Below, piece after piece: positions 50,200 through 57,798 of a DNA stretch of 64,000 nt. A program made the translations under genes and the position numbers. The DNA is from Vermiculatibacterium agrestimuris (GTDB lineage Bacteria; Bacillota; Clostridia; Oscillospirales; Oscillospiraceae), in the NCBI RefSeq assembly GCF_943193085.1, contig NZ_CALPCU010000008.1, forward strand, positions 23,656 through 87,655. Reading direction: 5' to 3'. The first letter of the stretch is position 1. Every line of letters starts with the position of its first letter. Below the pieces are notes generated by a model. That model saw only the letters and a program-made list of their open reading frames with translations. It searched no databases and was not told the DNA's origin.

Positions 50200-51234
50200 A
50201 TGTTTAAGATTTTCCAAGAAACAAAACCCATAAAATGGATACACAATCAGAAAAGCACCATTGATTTTTCGCCTGCCTACCAGCGACACAGCAGTCTTTG
50301 GAAGAAAGCGCAAAAACAGTTGCTTATTGACAGTATCCTAAATGGGCTTGATATTCCTAAATTCTATTTTCAATTTATGCCTCCAGCAGTTGAAAATCTA
50401 CATTATAACTATGCAATTATTGACGGAAAGCAACGCATAGAAACTATCCTGGGATTTATTGATGATGAATTCCCTCTGTCGAATGAGTTCACGTTCTTGG
50501 ATGACAGCCTTACGCAGCAATTTGGAGATATATCGGGAAAGTATTTTTCAGAACTGGAGAGTATTGTGCCCGCACTTATTGCTCGGTTTTGGCAATATGA
50601 GTTAAATATTGTTTTTATGGATACGACGACTCCTGATATAATTAATGAACTTTTTGTACGGCTTAATAGCGGTGTACCTGTCAGCACATCAGAAAAAAGA
50701 AACGCAAATGGCGGAATCCTATCAAATAAAATACAAGAGCTTTGCGATACATCGCTATTTTTTACAAAAAAAATAAAAATTGCTAATCACCGATTTGCAC
50801 AAAATGATTTGGCACTGAAGCTGTTAATGCTTGAATCAGGTGAATGGGATCTCACAAAAAAAAGTGTGGATAATTTTTTAAATGACAATAGAGATTTTCG
50901 TTCGTGCAGTACAGCATTTGAAGAACTTAGGCGCAAGGTAAATAGTATTGCAGAAGTTTTTGTAGATCGAGACAACCTTCTCAGCAAAAAAAATATTATA
51001 ATAACACTTTATACGGTTTTAGCTGACATCCCCATTGAAAAACTACGTCTCTTTATGCAGTACTTTGAGAATTACCGTGTAGCGGTGCAGACAGAAGATA
51101 ACACGAATGACGAACACGCTTTATTAAATGAATTCACCCGTTTGTTACAGCAAGGGTCTGACAAAAAGAGTTCTATTCAAGAACGAAGCAATATTATGAA
51201 AAAATACATACAAGAGTTCTTAAAGTATAATTGA
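50200..51234 (+). CDS. DUF262 (GmrS/ParB-like) protein
   Basis: A 344-residue protein with the DUF262 pattern: DFSPAYQRHSSLWKKAQKQLLIDSIL-type region (about 22-47), YAIIDGKQRIETIL (the DG-x-QR motif of the ParB/GmrS nucleotide-binding fold) and ELFVRLNSGVPVSTSEKRNA. No DUF1524 HNH nuclease domain follows, unlike the GmrSD protein at 61.7 kb. AGAGGAGG lies ahead of the ATG. Together with the FRG gene it forms a two-gene unit closed by its own promoter and terminator. A nuclease partner or NTP-dependent sensor role is only inferred. Confidence 0.82.
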   Translation: MFKIFQETKPIKWIHNQKSTIDFSPAYQRHSSLWKKAQKQLLIDSILNGLDIPKFYFQFMPPAVENLHYNYAIIDGKQRIETILGFIDDEFPLSNEFTFLDDSLTQQFGDISGKYFSELESIVPALIARFWQYELNIVFMDTTTPDIINELFVRLNSGVPVSTSEKRNANGGILSNKIQELCDTSLFFTKKIKIANHRFAQNDLALKLLMLESGEWDLTKKSVDNFLNDNRDFRSCSTAFEELRRKVNSIAEVFVDRDNLLSKKNIIITLYTVLADIPIEKLRLFMQYFENYRVAVQTEDNTNDEHALLNEFTRLLQQGSDKKSSIQERSNIMKKYIQEFLKYN

Positions 51235-51280
51235 ATATTAGCGGGTGTATTATATCATCTATTATTTCGTTCGCTATTAC

Positions 51281-51320
51281 AAAAAGCTCTCTGACGTATT
51301 TCGCTTCAGAGAGCTTTTGT
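51281..51320. terminator. Terminator at the FRG-DUF262 / integrase boundary
   Basis: Stem AAAAGCTCTCTGA / TCAGAGAGCTTTT with an 11-base loop. The plus strand continues with TTTTGTCG and the minus strand also ends in T-rich sequence, so it can serve the convergent DUF262 and integrase genes. Confidence 0.8.
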
Positions 51321-51333
51321 CGTTTAGAGATTG

Positions 51334-52914
51334 TCAGCTGATTTCCTTTCGTATTTCCTCATAATACCTCCTCACCGTGTTTTTATCCACTCCTACCTCT
51401 CTTGCAATCAGGCTCTTATTTGTGACCTCCGGGTGCTGACGCATATAGGCAGCAATCAGCTTTTTCTTCTTGCTGATGCCGTCCGGGATGGCACCCAGGT
51501 CGCCGCTCTGCTTGATTGCCTGGATCTCCGCTTTCATCTCCGCAATCAGCCCTGGCAACAGGGCTTCGCACTCCTCCTTTGACTTGGCGTACACATTCCG
51601 GGAGTGCTTCTTTCCATCTGGCCACACGGGGGAATAGCGGCCTTCCCAGAGGTGTTCGCTGATCTGACTGATACAGCCGGTACCTGGCTTGCGCATCTTG
51701 CCGATGTATGGCTGGAAGGTAGTCATAGTCCGCTTCGATTGCGGCTCTGCGGGTAGTTCCTGCGGAGCTGCTTTTCCTATCCCCTGGTCGATCTTTGCCG
51801 CTGCCTCCGCCTGCATGGTGTCGGTGACATGGGTATAGATGTCCAAGGTAGTGGCCGCCGACACGTGGCCCAGCATGGCGGAGAGGGTCTTGACGTCCAT
51901 CCCGCTGCCCAGGGCAGTGGTGGCAAAGGTGTGGCGGAGATCATGGAACCTCACCTGCTTACACTGGGCGTGTTCCAGGATCAGGTGGAGCCGCTGCCTG
52001 ATGGCTCCCGGATCAATGGGGCTGTCCTCCTTCACCGGGGAGGGAAACATCCAGCGGGAATCCACAGTTTTCTTGTATTCCAGCAGGATCGCCAGCATGG
52101 GCGGCGGCAGGATAATGGTGCGAATGGAGGATTTCGTCTTGGGCTGAGAAATCAGGAGGCCGTCCTCCTTGGTGCGGTAGACCTGCTTTGTGATATGTAG
52201 TTCCCCTGTTGTCTCGTTCAGATCCTCCCATTGGAGGGCCAGCAGTTCTCCTCGCCGCAGCCCGGTGGTCAGCTCCAGAAGGAAGAGTTCAAAGTAACCC
52301 TCCGCCTTTGCTTGGATCAAGAACCGCTGAATCTCCTCACGGGTCAGGACCTGCATTTCCCTCGCCTTCTTGGGCGGCAGCTTGCAGCCAATGGCCGGAT
52401 TGATTTTAATCAGTCCCTCGTTCTTGGCCCTCTCCAACGCCGTCCTGCAGTTGGCGTGGCAGGCGCGCACCATGCGGTCTGACAACCCCTCTCCATGGTG
52501 ATCGGCATGGATGAGTCGCCCACTCTTTTTCAGTCTGGAATAGAACTGCTGCAGGTCGTTCTGGGTCAGTTTATTCAGAGGTATCTTACCAAGCTCTGGG
52601 ATGATGTGTCCGTAGATTCGTCCTTCATAGCCACTTCGGGTGGTAGCCCGCAGCTTCGGTTTGGAGTAGTTCTGATACCAGAAGTCCATCCAGTCCCCGA
52701 AGGGCATACCGGGGTGTATCTTCTCCGATTTGGCTGGCCCCAGTTGTTCCTTCAGCTTCTTCAGCTTGTCCATGCACTCGGCTTTAGTCTTACCGAAAAC
52801 ACTTTTCGTCTTGGGGAGGTTCTTTTCATCATAGCCGATGACTACCCGCCCCTCCCAGCGGCCATCCCCTCTCAGACGGACGGTTCCTTCGCCATTCTTG
52901 CGCTTTCTTCCCAC
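51334..52914 (-). CDS. Tyrosine recombinase/integrase with extra C-terminal arm and HTH domains
   Basis: A 526-residue site-specific recombinase. An N-terminal AP2-like arm domain (GDGRWEGRVVIG, about 17-60) and a SAM-like core-binding domain (about 70-170) precede the catalytic domain with R220 (TTGLRRGEL), H324-x-x-R327 (HDLRHTF), H350 (LGH) and the nucleophile Y360 (DIYTHVT). Unusually, about 145 residues follow: a second arm-like segment (HLWEGRYSPVWPDGKK, about 421-460) and a helix-turn-helix (NKSLIAREVGVDKNTVRRYY, about 499-518). GTG at 52914 has GGAGAGGAG upstream; it overlaps the end of the other integrase by 43 bases. Confidence 0.92.
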   Translation of the reverse strand: MGRKRKNGEGTVRLRGDGRWEGRVVIGYDEKNLPKTKSVFGKTKAECMDKLKKLKEQLGPAKSEKIHPGMPFGDWMDFWYQNYSKPKLRATTRSGYEGRIYGHIIPELGKIPLNKLTQNDLQQFYSRLKKSGRLIHADHHGEGLSDRMVRACHANCRTALERAKNEGLIKINPAIGCKLPPKKAREMQVLTREEIQRFLIQAKAEGYFELFLLELTTGLRRGELLALQWEDLNETTGELHITKQVYRTKEDGLLISQPKTKSSIRTIILPPPMLAILLEYKKTVDSRWMFPSPVKEDSPIDPGAIRQRLHLILEHAQCKQVRFHDLRHTFATTALGSGMDVKTLSAMLGHVSAATTLDIYTHVTDTMQAEAAAKIDQGIGKAAPQELPAEPQSKRTMTTFQPYIGKMRKPGTGCISQISEHLWEGRYSPVWPDGKKHSRNVYAKSKEECEALLPGLIAEMKAEIQAIKQSGDLGAIPDGISKKKKLIAAYMRQHPEVTNKSLIAREVGVDKNTVRRYYEEIRKEIS

Positions 52915-54080
52915 GGTTTCCACTCCTCTCCTAAGATGTCCGTCATGAAGTCGCCCACGATGCCCGCCGCCTGCTTCTGCATATCCCCGGTCACATGGGT
53001 GTAGGTGTCCAGAGTGAAGGAGGCGTTGGTATGTCCCAAGATCCCGGACAGGGTCTTGGCGTCCACCCCGCTCGTCAAAGCGTGGGTGGCAAAGGTATGC
53101 CGCAGATCGTGGAAGCGGATACCGGGCAGCCCCTCCCTTTTCAAGATAGCCTTCATATGGTAATAGGCTGAGTGAGGATTGGTAGGCTCCTCCGGCTTTA
53201 GCGGCTGAGGGAATGTCCACTCGGTCAAGGCGGTTTTCTTCCGCTCCCGGAGTATCGCCGCTGTTGTCGCCGGCAGGACGATCTTTCGGTTCCCCTTCCC
53301 CGTCTTGGGCTCTCCTACGTCCAGGACACCTTCTCTCCCAGCATGGACGGTGCGCTGGATCTTTAGCGTTCCCGCTTCCTCATCGAAGTCCTCCCATTTC
53401 AGCCCGCAGAGCTCCCCACAGCGCAGGCCGATGGTCAATTCCGTGTAGAAGAAGTCTCGCCAGACCTCGTCCCTCTGGATAGCTTCCATAAACTTCTCCA
53501 GCTGCTTATCGTTGAGAATCTGCTTGGGGCGGTAGTTTGGTTTGGGTACCGCAACGCCCTCTGTGGGATTCTTGGAGATCAGATGCTCCTGCTCCGCGAT
53601 CTTCATGGCCCGGTGGAACATGGCATGGATGCGGTTGAGCATGGCGTCGGAGATCTGATGTCCAAACTCCGGGTGTTCATGAATCCGCCCTTCCTTCTTT
53701 AGCTTGGTATAGAGCTTCTGCACATCTATGGAGGTGATCTGGCTTACCTGCTTGTCTCCCAGGTAGGGCTTGATATAATGTTGGATGTAGTTGCGGTATC
53801 CGTCCAAGGTGCTGGGTCGGACGGTGGGTGCTGCGTATTCCTCCAGCCAGCGCTCCAGCCATTCCGATAGGGTCATGCGGCTGTCCTCAGTTAGTTCGAT
53901 GCCCTCGTAGGCGTCCAGCTTCTGGTGGAGCTTTGCCAGCAATTCCTTCTGTGTAGGGGCGTAAATGTAGTGGAAGATGAGGTCACCGTTTTCCTTGTGG
54001 CCCACTACGATACGGCCCTCCCAGCGGCCATCGGGCCGTTTGCGTACCATGCCGTCACCGGATGGTCTGCGTCTTGCCAT
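52872..54080 (-). CDS. Tyrosine recombinase/integrase
   Basis: A 402-residue recombinase of the same subfamily as its overlapping neighbour, with identical residue numbering: arm domain RKRPDGRWEGRIVVGH (about 13-28), core-binding domain, R220 (TIGLRCGEL), HDLRHTF (H324, R327), LGH (H350) and Y360 in DTYTHVT. It lacks the C-terminal extension. The ATG at 54080 follows GAAGGGAAG. The pair probably arose by duplication and may act together in excision or as separate integrase and resolvase. Confidence 0.93.
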   Translation of the reverse strand: MARRRPSGDGMVRKRPDGRWEGRIVVGHKENGDLIFHYIYAPTQKELLAKLHQKLDAYEGIELTEDSRMTLSEWLERWLEEYAAPTVRPSTLDGYRNYIQHYIKPYLGDKQVSQITSIDVQKLYTKLKKEGRIHEHPEFGHQISDAMLNRIHAMFHRAMKIAEQEHLISKNPTEGVAVPKPNYRPKQILNDKQLEKFMEAIQRDEVWRDFFYTELTIGLRCGELCGLKWEDFDEEAGTLKIQRTVHAGREGVLDVGEPKTGKGNRKIVLPATTAAILRERKKTALTEWTFPQPLKPEEPTNPHSAYYHMKAILKREGLPGIRFHDLRHTFATHALTSGVDAKTLSGILGHTNASFTLDTYTHVTGDMQKQAAGIVGDFMTDILGEEWKPWEESARMAKEPSV

Positions 54081-54084
54081 TTCA

Positions 54085-54381
54085 TCACTTCCCTTCTGAT
54101 ATGACGATGCCGGGATCCTCTCCATCTTGTGTAGAGAGGATCCCGGCATCTTGTAATTCCTTTCTGATTTCCCAGCCCAGTGCAAACCCAGCGGCAAAGT
54201 GTTCCTCTGCCGTTTCCTCCCGGAGCCTCTTCTCCGCATCCAGAAGGCAGCGAAGGCGGGCGCCGCTACACTCCAGTTGAGGCTTTAGCTCATGGAATAT
54301 CTGCTCGATCTTAGCCAGCTCCTCTGTATGGCCGGGCAGGGGGATGAATTTCTTTTGCAGTTCCTTCATGTGATCCAACAT
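54085..54381 (-). CDS. Small helical protein in the integrase operon
   Basis: A 98-residue protein without a clear function. It is mostly helical, with a short coiled segment (EELAKIEQIFHELKPQLE) and a conserved-looking C-terminal GFALGWEIRKELQDAG. It resembles the small DUF6809-type proteins found beside integrases in Firmicutes, but that is by eye. AAAGGAGGCG precedes the ATG at 54381, and its stop is four bases before the integrase ATG, so they are co-expressed. Confidence 0.7.
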   Translation of the reverse strand: MLDHMKELQKKFIPLPGHTEELAKIEQIFHELKPQLECSGARLRCLLDAEKRLREETAEEHFAAGFALGWEIRKELQDAGILSTQDGEDPGIVISEGK

Positions 54382-54527
54382 TGTGTGCGCCTCCTTTGCA
54401 ATGACACACAATACCACACCTCACCGCAAATAGCTACTGAATTTTTGGGCTTTCCTTGTTTATAGCGGAGTAACTGGCGGCTGCATAGATCGCTATTCCT
54501 ATGTCCTGCCAGAAAGATCTTGATGCC

Positions 54528-56288
54528 TCACATACTTATGCCGCCCATAGTGAAATCCTGGCTTCCGTGGTCATCCAACTTATGACCCATAGCCAGCTTC
54601 TTTTCTCTGAGCTGCTCCAGCCGTTTGCGGTCTATGAGGGGCTGCATGGCGGTTGCATCACGAGGCAGCGGAGCTTCCCGGAAAGTTTGGGCCATGCGGC
54701 GGAGGAGGCGGGTGACGGACAGCATCACAGAGGGCGGTCCTATGCTGTCCCAGCGATCCAGAAAGAATTGGGCATACTCGTTGCCTTGTTCGGCGGCCTG
54801 GGTAAGCCAGTAGAGGGCTTCTTCTCTGTCCTGTGGTACATCCCTCCCCATGAGGTAGAGCTTTCCCAGGGTGTACTGGGCGTATTGATTCCCAGCTTCG
54901 GCGGAGGCGGTCAGATGTCTGGCCGCCTTCTCTGCATCTTTGGGAACTTCTTTGCCTGTGAGATAGAGCTTTCCCAGCTGGTAGTGGGCGTACTGGTTGC
55001 CCTGGGTGGAGGCTTGTTCATACCAGTTGAGAGCTTCCCTAATCCGTCCCTGCTCCTGGAGAAACTTGCCGAGGGCGTATTGGGAATAGTCATTCCCGGC
55101 TTGGGCGGAGAGGTGAAACCAGCGTTCCGCTTGTTCATCATCCGGGATCACTCCCAGGCCGTCCCGGTAGCACTTGCCCAACTGGTGAGCGGCCACCGTC
55201 AGCCTTCCCTCCCAGAGCTGTTCCAAGGTATGGACAGCCTCCTCCTGCTCCGCCCAACTTATGTCCTCATCGTAGAGGACAGCCTTGGCTTCCTGATAGG
55301 CCATAACTTGCTCCCAGAGGCCTCGTTGCGTAACCGCCTCGTCCTTTTGCTCATCCTCCATTCCCCCATCCTCGAAGGTGACCACGCCCAGGCGGATATT
55401 CTCCGCCTCCTGGATGACGGCGTTCAGGATGGAGTGAAACTCCTTCTGTTCAGAGAGAGGAGGGCGCTCCCTCTGTCGCTCCGCATAGTAGTCCTCGATC
55501 TCCTGCTGGAGTTCCCACCAAGTCTGGTAGCACCTGTTCACTACTGGGAGTTGCTCCAGCTGGTCTACGATTTTTCTGACCGTTTCCTTAACCTCGGGTG
55601 GGAGGTAGCCATATTTTTTCTTGCCCTTCGTCGTTTCCAACTGTATCACCAGCGTCTGCATCAGCGGCTCAATGGCGGGGGCGTTGCAGACACCCGCTTT
55701 CATCTGCCGGGTCAACTCACGCATGGCTCGGCGGCTTTCCTGTACCAGTTCATCTCTGGACTTGGACTTCTGCTCATAAGTGTGTAGCATCTCCTGCTGA
55801 AAAATATCGTTGGTGAGGACGGACTTGATTTTCTGGATACCCTCTCTGGAGAGATACGCCTGCCCCGGTTTTACCGACCACGCCATCATGTGGACGTGGG
55901 GATGGTCCCCCTCATCGTGGAAGGCGGCGTACCAGCGAAAGTCCTGAGGCGAGATGTGCATGGCGGCGGCGATGCCGTTACGGTGTGCTCGGAGGAGGTT
56001 TCTCCACTGAAGTGCATGGTCATAACCCAGCCTTTCCGCATCCTCTCGCTTGAGGGAGACGATGTGGGTCCAGATATTACCGGGATACTCGTTGACTTCC
56101 TGGATGGCAATGTCCAGATCGACATTGTCTTGGTCACCGAACAGACCGTGAGACCGAGGCCGTTGGGCCATGTACTCCATGTACCCCGAGGGCAGCAGCT
56201 CCACGCCGTCTCGTGTGGCGATGTACTTGGCATAGCCGCCCTTACCGCCGCCTTTGATGTAGGGACTCTTGACGATCAGTCTTGCCAC
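54528..56288 (-). CDS. MobP-type relaxase with C-terminal Sel1 repeats
   Basis: A 586-residue mobilization relaxase that should nick the element's oriT and pilot DNA into the recipient. The N-terminal domain opens LIVKSPYIKGGGKGGYAKYIATRDGVE and has WTHIVSLKREDAERLGYD and the metal-binding HDEGDHPHVHMMAW (H124, H129, H131, H133). From about residue 355 four to five Sel1-type helical repeats follow (AGNDYSQYALGKF, QGNQYAHYQLGKLYLTG, AGNQYAQYTLGKLYLMG, QGNEYAQFFLDRW), which is an uncommon addition. The start overlaps the upstream accessory gene by 13 bases. Confidence 0.88.
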   Translation of the reverse strand: MARLIVKSPYIKGGGKGGYAKYIATRDGVELLPSGYMEYMAQRPRSHGLFGDQDNVDLDIAIQEVNEYPGNIWTHIVSLKREDAERLGYDHALQWRNLLRAHRNGIAAAMHISPQDFRWYAAFHDEGDHPHVHMMAWSVKPGQAYLSREGIQKIKSVLTNDIFQQEMLHTYEQKSKSRDELVQESRRAMRELTRQMKAGVCNAPAIEPLMQTLVIQLETTKGKKKYGYLPPEVKETVRKIVDQLEQLPVVNRCYQTWWELQQEIEDYYAERQRERPPLSEQKEFHSILNAVIQEAENIRLGVVTFEDGGMEDEQKDEAVTQRGLWEQVMAYQEAKAVLYDEDISWAEQEEAVHTLEQLWEGRLTVAAHQLGKCYRDGLGVIPDDEQAERWFHLSAQAGNDYSQYALGKFLQEQGRIREALNWYEQASTQGNQYAHYQLGKLYLTGKEVPKDAEKAARHLTASAEAGNQYAQYTLGKLYLMGRDVPQDREEALYWLTQAAEQGNEYAQFFLDRWDSIGPPSVMLSVTRLLRRMAQTFREAPLPRDATAMQPLIDRKRLEQLREKKLAMGHKLDDHGSQDFTMGGISM

Positions 56289-56707
56289 AGGTCATCCTCG
56301 CCTTCATCATACTGTTCCTGAGCCTTCTGTTCAAAGGTCACCCGTCCGTTGGTGGCCTTCACATTCTTCACGCTCTCCGCCCGGAGCTTCTTCAGATAAT
56401 CCGGGTCGATGCCCAGATGCTCCAGTAGAACACTGAGTCCCATATCTGTTTCCACCGTCTGTTTGAACAGGAGCTTGGCCAGCCTGTCCTCGAACATTCC
56501 CAGCCGTCCATCGATAGCAGACTGGATGGCCACTGGGAGCATTCCATTGTGTTCAGCTTCCAGATGGTCCAGGTAGAAGAGGACAGCCCTTTCAATAAAG
56601 TCGTTCTTGCTTCTGCTGCCGTCCTGCTGGTAGCCCACCTCCAGTCGGTACTTTGCCAGCGGCGATAGCCGAATGGTCATTTTGTGTGTATTTTCTGATT
56701 TGCTCAT
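56276..56707 (-). CDS. Mobilization accessory protein (ribbon-helix-helix type)
   Basis: A 143-residue protein beginning with a probable RHH DNA-binding segment (KMTIRLSPLAKYRLEVGYQ, then SRSKNDFIERAVLFYLDHLE), a pattern shared with MobC-like relaxosome proteins. The acidic C-terminus (QYDEGEDDLWQD) overlaps the relaxase start. ATGGAGG lies before the ATG at 56707. It should bind oriT and help the relaxase. Confidence 0.75.
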   Translation of the reverse strand: MSKSENTHKMTIRLSPLAKYRLEVGYQQDGSRSKNDFIERAVLFYLDHLEAEHNGMLPVAIQSAIDGRLGMFEDRLAKLLFKQTVETDMGLSVLLEHLGIDPDYLKKLRAESVKNVKATNGRVTFEQKAQEQYDEGEDDLWQD

Positions 56708-56827
56708 AATAGCCTCCATATTGTGCGTTTGGTGCCGGGGAACCGTTGACCACTCTAAGGTGGAGCCTTGGCGTGAGGTCAACGGCTCCTGTTCCCTTCT
56801 GGAATGAGGTCACTTTTGACCCCCGTA

Positions 56828-56850
56828 AACTGCCCGCACTGCGGGCAGTT
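56828..56850. repeat. Perfect inverted repeat, candidate oriT element
   Basis: AACTGCCCGC-ACT-GCGGGCAGTT: 10-bp arms around three bases, in the 178-base gap between the helix-turn-helix gene and the mobilization genes. It lacks a U-tract, so it is not a plain terminator. A relaxase gene immediately downstream makes a nic-proximal hairpin plausible. Confidence 0.4.
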
Positions 56851-56885
56851 ATGGCCGGAGGGTCACCGCTTGCGGCGGCACTCCT

Positions 56886-57305
56886 TTATCCTGCTTTCTT
56901 TTCAGTGGTGGTTTTCTGTGCGTTCCATCTTGCAGTGTCCAGCTCTACCTGTCGGAGTTGCCGCTGATGATACAGTTCCACCGCTTCTTTGATAGGGCGG
57001 ATGGTGTACCGCAGACTTCCGTTTCGCTTGATCCCCTTCTTGGTGATGACGGTCGTGTTCTCCGTACTGATGAGGCCCTTGTCCACCAGCTCCGCCACAT
57101 ACTTCTTCACCGTTTTGGGCGAGAGATCTACCGCTTTCCCAATAGTCTTGTAGGACGGCCAGCACTGATGGGTCTTGCGATTCTCGATGTAGAGCAGGTA
57201 GGTGTAGATCGATATCTCCGCCGAGTTCAGCTTCAGAGAAAAAAGCTCGTTGGGTAATGTGAACCGTCGCTTGAGCAGATCCTGCTTCTGCCATCCATTC
57301 ATCAT
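56886..57305 (-). CDS. Winged helix DNA-binding protein (replication/transfer regulator)
   Basis: A 139-residue protein with a helix-turn-helix resembling those of plasmid replication initiators and MarR-like regulators: LNSAEISIYTYLLYIENRKTHQCWPSYKTIGKAVDLSPKTVKKYVAELVDKGLIS (pattern, about 26-80). A basic, glutamine-rich C-terminal helix follows. It overlaps the excisionase stop by four bases and precedes the mobilization genes. It could regulate transfer or serve a replicative role of the excised element. Confidence 0.75.
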   Translation of the reverse strand: MMNGWQKQDLLKRRFTLPNELFSLKLNSAEISIYTYLLYIENRKTHQCWPSYKTIGKAVDLSPKTVKKYVAELVDKGLISTENTTVITKKGIKRNGSLRYTIRPIKEAVELYHQRQLRQVELDTARWNAQKTTTEKKAG

Positions 57306-57514
57306 GCCTCACCGCCTTTCGAGTGCTCCGTCACCCAGGCGATGAACTTCTCCTTGGGTACCACCATCCGGTTACCGATGCGGAGCGTCGGAAACTCCGG
57401 CTCGTGCATCAGCTCATAGCTACTGGACGGTGCGATGCCCAGCACCTGCGCCACCAGTTCTGCGTTCAGGAACAGCGGTAACTCGTCATAGCTTTTGAAT
57501 TCAGATCTCTTCAT
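57302..57514 (-). CDS. Excisionase-like helix-turn-helix protein
   Basis: A 70-residue protein with the MerR-like fold of excisionases: LFLNAELVAQVLGIAPSSSYELM, then FPTLRIGNRMVVPKEKFIAWV. It should bend DNA at the attachment site and steer the recombinases toward excision. AAGAAGGG precedes the ATG at 57514. It is the first gene of the mobilization run. The 284-base gap upstream (57515-57798) probably carries divergent promoters, but no clear consensus pair is visible. Confidence 0.85.
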   Translation of the reverse strand: MKRSEFKSYDELPLFLNAELVAQVLGIAPSSSYELMHEPEFPTLRIGNRMVVPKEKFIAWVTEHSKGGEA

Positions 57515-57798
57515 TGGATCCCTTCTTTCCTTTTTGTTGGGCCACACACCGTACCGCTTCCTGTTCCGGACTCTCACCGCAACGTCTTCCCCCGTTGACA
57601 CGCTTTCCTCTCTCGAAGGTCTTGGCGTACTTCTCCCTGGGAGTATCCTCTCCGATGGTGGGTATTCGGTTTTCAAGGTTCACTTATCCGATCCACGGGG
57701 CATTTTGATTTGGCTCTACCGCCGTCGGTGTTTTTATGATAAAATACTTTTACGGGATCTTACATCAGGAAGTGATCTTTACGAAGGGAGTGTCACAT

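Noticed and set aside
51242..51249. CGGGTGTA after the DUF262 gene, repeating the 5' end of tRNA-Pro, as an attachment-site copy
   Set aside because: Only eight bases match and they come from the tRNA 5' end, whereas integrases normally duplicate the 3' end; chance is sufficient.
54081..54239. N-terminal extension of the second integrase
   Set aside because: It overlaps the small helical protein gene; the ATG at 54080 has a proper site and starts the arm domain.
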